A DNA stretch of 34,048 bases from Gemmatimonadota bacterium (lineage in GTDB: Bacteria > Gemmatimonadota > Gemmatimonadetes > Gemmatimonadales > Gemmatimonadaceae). Below the pieces are notes generated by a model. It did no database searches, was not told where the DNA came from, and saw nothing but the letters and a program-made list of their open reading frames with translations. A program made the position numbers and the translations under genes. Location of the stretch: contig CANHJV010000024.1 of NCBI GenBank assembly GCA_947461225.1, positions 1 through 34,048 of the forward strand, in the 5' to 3' direction. Of this stretch, positions 22,707-30,335 are shown piece by piece. Each line of letters starts with the position of its first letter. Position 1 is the first letter of the stretch.

Positions 22707-23123
22707 TCAGACCGCCGCCAGCCGTGAGCCCGAGATCTCGAGCAGCATGGAGACCGCGTCGACCGGGAGGCCGGTTTTCCAGGCGATCTCGGTGGGGGCG
22801 GCTCCGGCGGCGGCGAGGGCGGCGACGGCACGCGGGGTGCGCGACGACTTGCCGCCGCGCAGCGTGATGGTTGGCGCCGGGGCCTGACGGGCCTGACGCG
22901 TGGTCTTGGTGGGGCGATGGCGGAGGGTGCGGATCACGTGCCGGGCGCCGAGTACCACGGCGGCGATCCCGACGAGCGAGCTGATGCCGAGCAGACGCTG
23001 ATTGAGCGAGACGGTGGGCGACACGACCACGGCGCCGACAATCAGGCCGATCACCGTGACGCCGAGGCCGACGCCGACCATCTGCATCGTCTCGCGGATC
23101 GCGGAGCCCGTGCGGGAGCTCAT
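22707..23123 (-). CDS. Membrane protein with DUF2802-like C-terminal helix, next to fliA
   Basis: 138 aa from the ATG at 23123, overlapping the fliA stop (ATGA). Two hydrophobic segments lie at about residues 13-35 (MVGVGLGVTVIGLIVGAVVV) and 42-60 (RLLGISSLVGIAAVVLG), followed by a basic stretch. The end, RAVAALAAAGAAPTEIAWKT continuing GLPVDAVSMLLEI, resembles the DUF2802/YlxL ending (A..G.s..eIA...gl..geVelLL) of proteins encoded after flagellar sigma-factor genes. The role is unknown; YlxL-type proteins are thought to affect sigma-D activity. Assignment is by pattern and position. Confidence 0.6.
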   Translation of the reverse strand: MSSRTGSAIRETMQMVGVGLGVTVIGLIVGAVVVSPTVSLNQRLLGISSLVGIAAVVLGARHVIRTLRHRPTKTTRQARQAPAPTITLRGGKSSRTPRAVAALAAAGAAPTEIAWKTGLPVDAVSMLLEISGSRLAAV

Positions 23124-23908
23124 GCCACGTGCTCGCGGAGCGGCGTGAGTTCGACGCGCAGTTTGCTGAGCGCCTTCGAGCGAATCTGCGAGACGCGCGA
23201 CTCGGTCAGCTCGAGCACCTTGGCGATCTCGTGCAGCTTGAGCTCCTCGAAGTAGTAGAGCGACAGCACCACGCGCTCCTGCTCCTTGAGATGCATGATC
23301 GCATGCTTGAGGTGCGACACTTCCTGTTCGTGGGTGAGGCTGTCGTCGACATCGCGGTCGCCGCCGCTGCTGAGCATGTCGGCCGGCACCGGTGCGGTGT
23401 TCTCGCGCTCGCCCGGCGCCCGGTCGAGCGGGATGTGATGGGCGCCTTCCACGTCGGCCTGCCAACGCCAGAGGGTGTCCATGTCCACGTTCAGGTACTC
23501 CGCCAGTTCCTTGTCGTCCGGGGCGCGGCCATTGACGCGCTGAAACGCTTCGCGGCCGGCGGAAATCTCACGCGTCTTGCGACGGATCGAGCGCGGTACA
23601 TGATCCTGCTTGCGGAGCTCATCGAGGATCGCGCCGCGGATGCGGGGCGCCGCGAAGGTGCTGAAGGCGAGACCACGCGAGAAGTCGAATCCTTCGAGTG
23701 CTGTCATGAGGCCGATGGTGCCGGCACTGACCAGCTCATCGAAGTCGGCGCGCACCGCGAGTGTGCGCGAGACCTGACGTGCCACGTGGTGCACGAGGCC
23801 AAGATGCTCCTCGAGGAGCCGATCGCGCGCGGTCTGGTTGCCAGCCTGGTATGACTGCCAAAGCTTGTTGTGCACGGTGGCAGATCCTTGCGAAGAAACG
23901 AGAGTCAC
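23120..23908 (-). CDS. fliA: RNA polymerase sigma factor FliA (sigma-28)
   Basis: 262 aa with a GTG start. Region 2 (LGLVHHVARQVSRTLAVRAD, FDELVSAGTIGLMTALEGFD, FSRGLAFSTFAAPRIRGAIL, DELRKQDHVPRSIR), region 3 and region 4 (LKEQERVVLSLYYFEELKLH, EIAKVLELTESRVSQIRSKA) are all intact and typical of FliA/WhiG. It directs late flagellar and chemotaxis genes. It follows flhF-flhG, an order common in many phyla. Because it is in the fliQ operon, it is probably itself under sigma-54 control. The anti-sigma factor gene flgM is not in the window. Confidence 0.95.
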   Translation of the reverse strand: MTLVSSQGSATVHNKLWQSYQAGNQTARDRLLEEHLGLVHHVARQVSRTLAVRADFDELVSAGTIGLMTALEGFDFSRGLAFSTFAAPRIRGAILDELRKQDHVPRSIRRKTREISAGREAFQRVNGRAPDDKELAEYLNVDMDTLWRWQADVEGAHHIPLDRAPGERENTAPVPADMLSSGGDRDVDDSLTHEQEVSHLKHAIMHLKEQERVVLSLYYFEELKLHEIAKVLELTESRVSQIRSKALSKLRVELTPLREHVA

Positions 23909-23910
23909 GG

Positions 23911-24795
23911 TCAGGTACCAGAGCGAGAGAGTGAAGCAGTCGCCAGCGCGCGCATCACGACTTCGTGAGCAGCAATCGCTGCCGGCGAACCGGCAGCCGC
24001 GTGCGGAAAAGGCATGCCCGCGCGCAGCGCGGCGTCGAGCGTCGGATCAGACGGAACCGCGCCAGCCAGGCGCAGGGAAATTCCAAGAAACTGACGGGCA
24101 CCGGCGTCGATGGCGTCGAAGCAACGAGCGGCTTCGCTCCCCTCGTGCCGATTGACGAGTACGTCCACCGGAAGGGCACCATGCCGGGTGTGCACCGCTT
24201 TGCAGAGCGCGAACGTCGACGCCAGTCCAACGGGATCGCTGCCGGCCGAGACGGCGAGCAGGCGTTCGTCGGCGTGCGGGGTGATGGCCGCGAGCACGGT
24301 GTCGATGCGGGCGCCACAGTCGATGACGACGAGGTCCATGCCGTCGGCCAGCGCGCCGAGTCGGCGCATGCAGGCGCGCCGTTCGGCGGCGGAGAGGGCG
24401 AGGCCGTCGGCGCCAAGGCGCGCGGCGCCGCCGGCCACCAGGGTCAGCGTGGTGCTGACCGGCGTGGCCACGTCGGCCGGCGAGAGGCGGCCTCCGCGCA
24501 GATCCTGCCATGACGCGCGGGGCTGAACTCCCAGCGTCAGCGCGAGCGGTCCGACGAAATCATCGGCGTCGATGAGCAGCACGCGCCGGCCATCGCCGGC
24601 GGCAGCGACGGCCAGCAGCGCCGACACCAGCGACGTGCCACTGCCACCGCGGCCACTGGCCACCAGCAACGTGGTGGCGCCGCGAGGCGCGCCACCTTGT
24701 TGTGCACTGGTGCGCGGGCCGCGAACGAGCAGCGCGTCGAGCTGCGACACGGCGGCGGTGCCACGCGGCGGCGACATGAGTTGGTAGCCGCTCAT
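23911..24795 (-). CDS. flhG: FlhG/MinD-like ATPase with a degenerate P loop
   Basis: 294 aa, overlapping flhF by 4 nt. The MinD-like fold is clear: RRVLLIDADDFVGPLALTLG at about 71-90, DLVVIDCGARIDTV (Walker B) and VNRHEGSEAARCFDAI. The deviant Walker A that should read GKGGVGKT is GRGGSGTS at 48-55, so both the signature lysine and the invariant lysine are replaced (R49, T54). ATP binding or hydrolysis should be weakened or lost. FlhG normally controls flagellar number by stimulating the FlhF GTPase; a possible activator segment, SQLDALLVRG, is at 17-26. Position after flhF and before fliA supports the name. Confidence 0.85.
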   Translation of the reverse strand: MSGYQLMSPPRGTAAVSQLDALLVRGPRTSAQQGGAPRGATTLLVASGRGGSGTSLVSALLAVAAAGDGRRVLLIDADDFVGPLALTLGVQPRASWQDLRGGRLSPADVATPVSTTLTLVAGGAARLGADGLALSAAERRACMRRLGALADGMDLVVIDCGARIDTVLAAITPHADERLLAVSAGSDPVGLASTFALCKAVHTRHGALPVDVLVNRHEGSEAARCFDAIDAGARQFLGISLRLAGAVPSDPTLDAALRAGMPFPHAAAGSPAAIAAHEVVMRALATASLSRSGT

Positions 24796-25646
24796 GCGGG
24801 CATCCAGTCAGGTTCCGCATCGACGGAGAGTCCCCAGGCGCGCAGCAACCGCGGCACCCCTGGCTTGAGATCGCCGGGTACGTCCTGCCCGTCGGTGATC
24901 CAGCGCGTCGGCATTTCGAGCGACAGCGCGAGATCGCTGATGCCCGATTCCCGCGGCACTTCGTCGACCTTGGAGAGCATGAGGTGCGTGGCCCCGCAGT
25001 GATGGCGCGTGGCGCGATAGGCGCGGCCGATGTCGACCGCGAGGTCGGCCCGCAACGACGCGGGAATCACGAGATGCACTTCATCGGGAACGAGCGCGTC
25101 GAGCAGTGAACGCCACCGTTCGGTGAGCTCGGCCGATGCCGGACTGCGGCCCGGCGTGTCGATGATGATCACGTCGCAGGTACCCGAGAGACGCTTCATG
25201 GCGGCGTCCACTTCACGAGCGTCATACACGACTTCGAAGGGCACGTCGGCGAGTTCGGCGTAGGTGGCCAGCTGCTCCATGCCACCCACGCGATACGTAT
25301 CGATCGTGAGCAGGCCGGGGCGCGCGGCGCCGAACATGCCGCGGCGCACCGCGAGTTTGGCGGCCGTCGTGGTCTTGCCGGCGCCGGTTGGTCCCACCAA
25401 CGCGATGCAGTACGGACGCCCATCGGCCTTGCGCATGTTGGCCGGAAACGGTGCCGGCGCGAGTCGCGCGCGCACCCGATCGACCGTGGTGGACGGCGCG
25501 GCGAGCACTTCGACCATCGGCACCCCACCGTCGCGCACCGTGCGCGTGTGGAGGATCATCACATCGTCGCCGAGCGTGCGGCGGGCCCGATCGGCCACAC
25601 GCGAGAGATCGGCGCCACGGAATCGTTCCGCTGCGTTGAAAGGCAT
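24792..25646 (-). CDS. flhF: Flagellar placement GTPase FlhF (SRP family)
   Basis: 284 aa from the ATG at 25646, which shares one base with the flhA stop (TGATG); the longer frame upstream is a shadow of flhA. A short N-terminal B domain (about residues 1-75, LGDDVMILHTRTVRDGGVPM) precedes the NG domain: G1 GPTGAGKTTTAAKLA, LLTIDTYRVGGMEQLATYAE, G3 IIIDTPGRSP and G4-like LSKVDEV. The length is on the short side for FlhF because the linker is brief. It recruits early flagellar parts to the cell pole with FlhG. Confidence 0.93.
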   Translation of the reverse strand: MPFNAAERFRGADLSRVADRARRTLGDDVMILHTRTVRDGGVPMVEVLAAPSTTVDRVRARLAPAPFPANMRKADGRPYCIALVGPTGAGKTTTAAKLAVRRGMFGAARPGLLTIDTYRVGGMEQLATYAELADVPFEVVYDAREVDAAMKRLSGTCDVIIIDTPGRSPASAELTERWRSLLDALVPDEVHLVIPASLRADLAVDIGRAYRATRHHCGATHLMLSKVDEVPRESGISDLALSLEMPTRWITDGQDVPGDLKPGVPRLLRAWGLSVDAEPDWMPA

Positions 25647-27730
25647 CAGTTCATCTCCCAGGTGGCAACACTGCTCAGCGTGATCTGCGCGGGGAGCTCG
25701 GCGAGCGAGACCACCGGGAGGCTGGGCAACACAGGTTCGATCAGGCGGCGCACGCCTACACGCAGCGACGGTGGCGTGATGAGCGGCAGCGGACGGCCAT
25801 CCACCGAGTAGGTGCTGGCCATCTGGTTGAGATCGCGCAGCAGGCCGGCCAGCGATTCCGGCGTGAGCACCGGCGCGTTCGCGTTCGACGAGCGCGGCGA
25901 GAAGAGACCGAGCAGCGCCGACTCGAGTCGGCCGCCGATGGTGATGCCGCGAACGACCCCCGTCTGATCGGCGAACAAGCGAGCGATGACGTTGGTGAGC
26001 GACTTGCGCACCACTTCGGTGAGCGCTTCGGGATCCTTGGTGGCATCCGCGCCGTCGCCGATCGCTTCGAGGATCGTGACGAGATCGCGAATGGGCACCC
26101 GCTCGCGGAGGAGGCGCTGCAGCACGCGATGCAGCACGCTGAGCGAGACCTTGTTCGGGATGATCTCTTCGACGAGCGCCGGGTGCGACTTTTTGAGTGT
26201 CTCGACCATTTCCTGCACTTCCTGGCGACCGAGCAAGTCGGCGGCGCTCGTCTTGAGCGTCTCCAGGAGGTGCGTGGCGACGACCGTGGTGGGTTCGACG
26301 ACCACGTAGCCGCGCGCTTCGGCATCGGACCGCTGTCCCATCGACACCCACTTGGCGGGCATGCCGAACGACGGATCGACGGTGTCCATGCCCTGGATCT
26401 CTTCGACCACGCCACCGGTGTTGAGTGCCATGACGAAGCGCGGGAGCACTTCACCGCGCGCGACTTCGGAGCCGCGCAGCTTGATGACGTATTCGTTGGC
26501 CGGGAGACGGATGTCGTCGCGGATGCGAATGGCCGGCACGAGAATGCCGAGTTCGAGCGCGGCCTGCTTGCGCAGGAGACCGATGCGCTCGAGGAGATCG
26601 CCGCCCTGACTTTCGTCGACGAGTGGAATGAGCGAGTAGCCGACTTCGAGTTCGATCGGATCGATCTGCAGCAGGTCGCGCATCGGATCGTTCGGCGCGG
26701 GCGCTTCGATTTCTTCGATCGGGGCGGCGGAGAACTGCGCGAGTTCGAAGCGCTCCTTGTTGGCCTTTTCCGACATCTTGGCGAGCAGCGCCGCGCCGCC
26801 GGCCAGGGCCAGGAAGGGAAACATCGGGAGGCCGGGAATCAGCGCGAACGACGACAGCACGCCGGCCACCATCCACATGGCGCGCGGGTGTGCTCCGAGC
26901 TGCTTGCTGAGCACGGTGCCCATGCGCTCGTTGCCGGCGGCACTGGTGACCATGAGACCGGCGGCGGTGCTGATGATCAGCGCCGGCACCTGCGACACGA
27001 GGCCGTCACCGACGGTGAGCAGCGTGTAGGTGCTGGCGGCCTTCTCGAGCGGCATGCCCTTTTGGATGACGCCGATGAAGATGCCACCGATGATGTTCAC
27101 GGCGACCACGAGAATGCCGAGGATCGCGTCGCCCTTCACGTACTTCGAGGCGCCGTCCATCGCGCCGTAGAAGTCGGCGGTGCGCGAGATCACGTCGCGG
27201 CGCGTGCGGGCTTCTTTTTCGTCGATGAGGCCGGCCGAGAGGTCGGCGTCGATGGCCATTTGTTTGCCGGGCATCGCGTCGAGCGCGAAGCGTGCGCCGA
27301 CTTCGGCGATACGACCGGCGCCCTTCGTGATGACGATGAAGTTGATGCCGATGAGCAGCAGGAAAATCACGATACCGACGGCATAGTTGCCGCCGACGAC
27401 GAAGTTGCCGAACGCTTCGATCACCTTGCCCGCATGCGCCTGCGTGAGGATGAGGCGCGTGGACGAGACGTTGAGACCGATGCGGAAGAGCGTGAGCAGC
27501 AACAACAGCGCCGGGAAGCTGCTGAAGTCGAGCGGATCGGTGGTGTACAACGACACCAGCAGCACGACCAGCGACAAGCCAATGCTGGCGGCGAGGAAGA
27601 GGTCGAGCATGATCGGCGGCAACGGCACGACGATCAGTGCCAGAATGAGCACGACCGCGAGCGCGAGGGCGATTTCCGCCTTCTTGCCGGCTTCGACCGG
27701 GAGCGAAAGAGGGAGAGCGGCGCTGGTCAC
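25646..27730 (-). CDS. flhA: Flagellar export gate protein FlhA
   Basis: 694 aa with a GTG start, the standard length. Eight membrane segments occupy the first 330 residues, with the FHIPEP-region landmarks FPALLLLLTLFRIGLNVSST, FVVGGNYAVGIVIFLLLIGI, ITKGAGRIAEVGARFALDAM, PGKQMAIDADLSAGLIDEKE and GDAILGILVVAVNIIGGIFI. The C-terminal cytoplasmic domain binds export substrates and chaperones. It is the main component of the type III export gate. Confidence 0.97.
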   Translation of the reverse strand: MTSAALPLSLPVEAGKKAEIALALAVVLILALIVVPLPPIMLDLFLAASIGLSLVVLLVSLYTTDPLDFSSFPALLLLLTLFRIGLNVSSTRLILTQAHAGKVIEAFGNFVVGGNYAVGIVIFLLLIGINFIVITKGAGRIAEVGARFALDAMPGKQMAIDADLSAGLIDEKEARTRRDVISRTADFYGAMDGASKYVKGDAILGILVVAVNIIGGIFIGVIQKGMPLEKAASTYTLLTVGDGLVSQVPALIISTAAGLMVTSAAGNERMGTVLSKQLGAHPRAMWMVAGVLSSFALIPGLPMFPFLALAGGAALLAKMSEKANKERFELAQFSAAPIEEIEAPAPNDPMRDLLQIDPIELEVGYSLIPLVDESQGGDLLERIGLLRKQAALELGILVPAIRIRDDIRLPANEYVIKLRGSEVARGEVLPRFVMALNTGGVVEEIQGMDTVDPSFGMPAKWVSMGQRSDAEARGYVVVEPTTVVATHLLETLKTSAADLLGRQEVQEMVETLKKSHPALVEEIIPNKVSLSVLHRVLQRLLRERVPIRDLVTILEAIGDGADATKDPEALTEVVRKSLTNVIARLFADQTGVVRGITIGGRLESALLGLFSPRSSNANAPVLTPESLAGLLRDLNQMASTYSVDGRPLPLITPPSLRVGVRRLIEPVLPSLPVVSLAELPAQITLSSVATWEMN

Positions 27731-27741
27731 TTAGGCGTTCC

Positions 27742-28839
27742 TCATGCGGCGGCTGTTCCGCGCCACGAGGCGCCGAACCGTTCACGCTGACGCATCACGA
27801 AGGCGAGCACTTCGGCGACGGCCAGATACATCTCGACGGGAATGACGGTGCCCACCTTCGCCACGACGATGAGCGCGCGGGCGAGGGGGATATTTTCGAT
27901 CACGGGCACGTTGTGCTTGAAGGCGAGTTCCTTGATGCGCAGGGCGATCTTGCGCTGGCCGATCGCGACGACGTACGGCGCGGGGGCGACCATAGGGTCG
28001 TACTTGATGGCAATGGCGATGTGCACCGGGTTCACGATGACGACATCGGCTTTGGGGACTTCCGCGAACATCTGGCGACGGATGCGCTCGCGTCCGATCT
28101 GCCGGCGGCGTCCTTTGACTTCCTGATTGCCTTCCTGCGACTTCGACTCTTCCTTCACTTCCTGCTTGGTCATCTTCAGCGACTCGGTCGTGCTGTACTT
28201 CTGCCATGCGAAGTCGGCGACGGCGAGCACGAGGAACATCAAGCCGGCGTTCTTGAGCAGCGCGATGGTGTACTTGGAGACGACCTGCATGAGGGCGGCG
28301 GGGGACTTGTCGAGCGCGAGTCCCTGCACGTCGGGCCAGGCATCGGCGAGCGTGGAGTACACCGCCCAGGCCACGATGCTCATCTTGAGCAGCGCCTTCA
28401 CGAGTTCGACGATCGACTGCTTCCCGAAGAGCCGTCCGAGGTTGTTCATCGGATTGATGCGGCTGAACTTCGGCGTGAGCGTTTCGGTGGTGAACAAGCC
28501 GCCGGTTTGCATCGCCTGCACGGCGATCGCGATCACGGCGAGGGCCGCCATCATGCCGACCACGGCGACGATGGTGCGGAAGCCCATGGCCTGCAGGAAC
28601 GGAATGGCAGACGCCCCGCCGCGCTCGGCATTGCCGGCGTTGGCGAGGGTGTTGCCCATGGTATCGAGCAGGAACTGCCAGAGCGGCGGCCCGGCCATCG
28701 TCATCGTGAGCGTGGAGCCCAGGAGGAAGGCGGCGGTGGTGAGCTCGGGGCTTTTGGCGATTTGGCCTTTGTTGCGCGCGTCGTCGAGCTTTTTGCCAGA
28801 GGGCGCTTCGGTCTTTTCGCCGGAATCGGAATCAGCCAT
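27742..28839 (-). CDS. flhB: Flagellar export switch protein FlhB with NPVH cleavage motif
   Basis: 365 aa. N-terminus SGEKTEAPSGKKLDDARNKG is the family signature; four membrane segments follow. The cytoplasmic domain contains VPKADVVIVNPVHIAIAIKY. The autocleavage site of FlhB/YscU is normally NPTH; here it is NPVH (N270-H273). Cleavage occurs between N and P and the Thr is the unusual change, so processing may still occur. FlhB switches export from rod/hook to filament substrates. Confidence 0.95.
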   Translation of the reverse strand: MADSDSGEKTEAPSGKKLDDARNKGQIAKSPELTTAAFLLGSTLTMTMAGPPLWQFLLDTMGNTLANAGNAERGGASAIPFLQAMGFRTIVAVVGMMAALAVIAIAVQAMQTGGLFTTETLTPKFSRINPMNNLGRLFGKQSIVELVKALLKMSIVAWAVYSTLADAWPDVQGLALDKSPAALMQVVSKYTIALLKNAGLMFLVLAVADFAWQKYSTTESLKMTKQEVKEESKSQEGNQEVKGRRRQIGRERIRRQMFAEVPKADVVIVNPVHIAIAIKYDPMVAPAPYVVAIGQRKIALRIKELAFKHNVPVIENIPLARALIVVAKVGTVIPVEMYLAVAEVLAFVMRQRERFGASWRGTAAA

Positions 28840-28842
28840 GGA

Positions 28843-29667
28843 TCAACGCCCCGTCGTCGGCGCGGGGGCGACGTGCACCGCCTGCGCAAAAGCGTCGAGC
28901 GTGGTGGCGTAGGCCGGCGTCCAGTCGGCGAGCGCGTGCACCACGAGGCCGATCGATCCGGCGAAGGTGAGCAGGCCGATCCCGATCTGCAGGGGGAAGG
29001 CGAGGCTCATGACCTGCAACTGCGGGGCGGCGCGTCCGAGGATGGCCAGCGCGATGTTGGCCACGAGAATGGCGGCGAGCACCGGCGCGGCGAACTGCAT
29101 GCCGGTCGTGAAGATGGTGGCGCCGGCCTTGGTGATGGCCAGCATGCCACTGGAGAGATCGAGTGGGGCGCCGAGCGGCATGGAGACGAAGCTCTGCGCG
29201 ACGGCCTGCAGCATGATGAGATGGCCGCCGCCCGTGAGGAGCAGCGTGAGGGCCAGCATCTGCATGAAGGTGCCGAGGATGGCGCCCTGGGTGTTGTTGA
29301 CGGGATCGAGAATCGCCATGCCCGAGAGCCCGATCGAGTTGGTCATGAGTTCACCTGCGAACTCGGCGCCGGCCACGATGATCGCGGCGGCGAATCCGAT
29401 CACGAAGCCGATGACGGTTTCGCTGAGGAAGGTCACCGGCGTGATGCGCAGGGTGGCGAGATCGGCGGTGGCGGCGGCGCTCGGAATGAGGAGCGTGGCG
29501 AAGACCACGAGGACGGCGGTGCGGAGCTTCATGGGGAAGCTTTTGGCCGACCAGGCGGGGGCGACGAGCAACAGCCCGCCCACGCGGAGCGCGGTCAGCA
29601 CGAAGGCTGTCGCGACGCCGGGAGCGAAGAAGTCGGGGAGGCCGAAGAGGCCCGTCGAAGGATTCAC
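28843..29667 (-). CDS. fliR: Flagellar export gate protein FliR
   Basis: 274 aa from the GTG at 29667, 14 nt after the fliQ stop; the longer frame overlaps fliQ out of register. Six hydrophobic segments are visible, with LRVGGLLLVAPAWSAKSFPM at the start, TVIGFVIGFAAAIIVAGAEF, AGELMTNSIGLSGMAILDPV in the centre and LQVMSLAFPLQIGIGLLTFA later, matching FliR. With FliP and FliQ it builds the export channel. Confidence 0.94.
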   Translation of the reverse strand: MNPSTGLFGLPDFFAPGVATAFVLTALRVGGLLLVAPAWSAKSFPMKLRTAVLVVFATLLIPSAAATADLATLRITPVTFLSETVIGFVIGFAAAIIVAGAEFAGELMTNSIGLSGMAILDPVNNTQGAILGTFMQMLALTLLLTGGGHLIMLQAVAQSFVSMPLGAPLDLSSGMLAITKAGATIFTTGMQFAAPVLAAILVANIALAILGRAAPQLQVMSLAFPLQIGIGLLTFAGSIGLVVHALADWTPAYATTLDAFAQAVHVAPAPTTGR

Positions 29668-29681
29668 GAAAACGATCCGGC

Positions 29682-29951
29682 TCAGCCGACCATCGCGGGG
29701 ATGGCGCGAAAGAGTTCGGTGGTGTAGCGGATCAGGATCTGGAGCAGCCACGGCATGCCGACGATGAAGGCACCGCCCACGAGGACGAGCTTCGGGACGA
29801 AGACGAGGGTCTGTTCCTGGATCTGGGTAACCGACTGGATGATCGACACGACGAGGCCCACGCCGAGGGCGATGAGCAGCATCGGGGCCGCAATCATGAG
29901 CGCGGTCATGATGGCTTGGCGCGAGAGGTCGATGACGAGTTGGTGGGACAT
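29682..29951 (-). CDS. fliQ: Flagellar export gate protein FliQ
   Basis: 89 aa from the ATG at 29951, the exact family length. Two membrane segments: MTALMIAAPMLLIALGVGLV and VGGAFIVGMPWLLQILIRYT, with SIIQSVTQIQEQTLVFVPKL between them, diagnostic of FliQ. An ATG at 29990 would add 13 residues but lies at or before the transcription start predicted from the sigma-54 element at 29993-30008, so it is unlikely. It is the first gene of the export operon; fliP, usually just upstream, is not there. Confidence 0.94.
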   Translation of the reverse strand: MSHQLVIDLSRQAIMTALMIAAPMLLIALGVGLVVSIIQSVTQIQEQTLVFVPKLVLVGGAFIVGMPWLLQILIRYTTELFRAIPAMVG

Positions 29952-29992
29952 CCGGGTCGGCTCGAGAAGAGAGAACTGTCGAGCGTTCATAA

Positions 29993-30008
29993 AGCAGGGG
30001 CCGTACCA
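29993..30008 (-). promoter_or_regulatory. Sigma-54 (RpoN) type promoter of the fliQ operon
   Basis: On the minus strand TGGTACG-GCCC-CTGCT matches TGGCACG-N4-TTGCW at 10 of 12 fixed positions, with the invariant GG and GC at correct spacing. Transcription would begin near 29983, about 30 nt before the chosen fliQ start. Three 15-bp dyads lie 70-135 bp further upstream. Confidence 0.65.
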
Positions 30009-30075
30009 AGGGCGACCCGGATCACAGAGTTTGTTAACGCATTGTATTGATTGGACTTACGGATCTTGCTTGAAT

Positions 30076-30090
30076 CGGTCGATTTGACCG
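30076..30090. promoter_or_regulatory. 15-bp dyad 1 upstream of fliQ, putative enhancer site
   Basis: CGGTCGATTTGACCG has perfect 5-bp arms around GATTT. It is centred about 100 bp upstream of the predicted fliQ transcription start and belongs to the same array as the next two dyads. Confidence 0.5.
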
Positions 30091-30101
30091 GTTTTCATAA
30101 T

Positions 30102-30118
30102 TCGGCAAGATTTGCCGA
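30102..30118. promoter_or_regulatory. Dyad 2 upstream of fliQ, the best match of the array
   Basis: TCGGCAA-GAT-TTGCCGA has perfect 7-bp arms. Its 15-bp core CGGCAAGATTTGCCG is the clearest version of the motif. Centre-to-centre distance to dyad 1 is 27 bp. Confidence 0.6.
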
Positions 30119-30127
30119 GTTGCGGAT

Positions 30128-30142
30128 CGGCGAGAGTTGCCG
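30128..30142. promoter_or_regulatory. Dyad 3 upstream of fliQ
   Basis: CGGCGAGAGTTGCCG is a dyad with one mismatch, centred 25 bp from dyad 2. All three dyads share the TT(G)CCG-type half-site and lie on nearly the same helical face. Confidence 0.5.
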
Positions 30143-30144
30143 CG

Positions 30145-30309
30145 GGGACCGTACAAGGGGTCAGGGACCGTACAAGGGGTCAGAGTCGTTGAACGCCTGC
30201 GTTCGTTTGTTGGGTTCAAGGGGTCAGAGTCGTTGAACGCAGGCGTTCAAACGACACCGGCCCGTTGAACAATCGAACGCCTGCGTTCAACGACTCTGAC
30301 CCCTTGAAC
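30145..30309. repeat. REP-like repeat cluster with a perfect 35-bp inverted repeat
   Basis: Two direct copies of a GGGACCGTACAAGGGGTCAG-type unit (about 30145-30183) are followed by two direct copies of AAGGGGTCAGAGTCGTTGAA plus CGC (about 30174-30196 and 30218-30240). The second starts the left arm (30214-30248) of an inverted repeat whose right arm is 30275-30309; the arms match at all 35 positions, with a 26-nt spacer. Each arm also contains the near-palindrome GAACGCAGGCGTTC. The cluster lies between the end of the che operon and the fliQ regulatory region. It looks like dispersed REP/IS200-type repeat DNA and may serve as the terminator of the che operon. No gene is visible in 30010-30335. 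Confidence 0.85.
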
Positions 30310-30335
30310 GGACCCCTTGAACGGCGTGGAACGGC

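Noticed and set aside
26129..29727. Very long plus-strand open frames (553 and 604 codons)
   Set aside because: They are antisense shadows of flhA, flhB and fliR; composition is His/Asp/Arg-rich with no domain signature.
29952..29990. N-terminal extension of FliQ from the ATG at 29990
   Set aside because: It lies at or before the transcription start predicted from the sigma-54 element and would make FliQ longer than the family's 89 aa.
30041..30046. TACAAT as a sigma-70 -10 box for the fliQ operon
   Set aside because: No acceptable -35 lies 16-18 nt upstream, while the sigma-54 element closer to fliQ is much better.
30145..30309. CRISPR array
   Set aside because: Repeat copies are few, oriented in both directions and without regular spacers; no cas genes are present.
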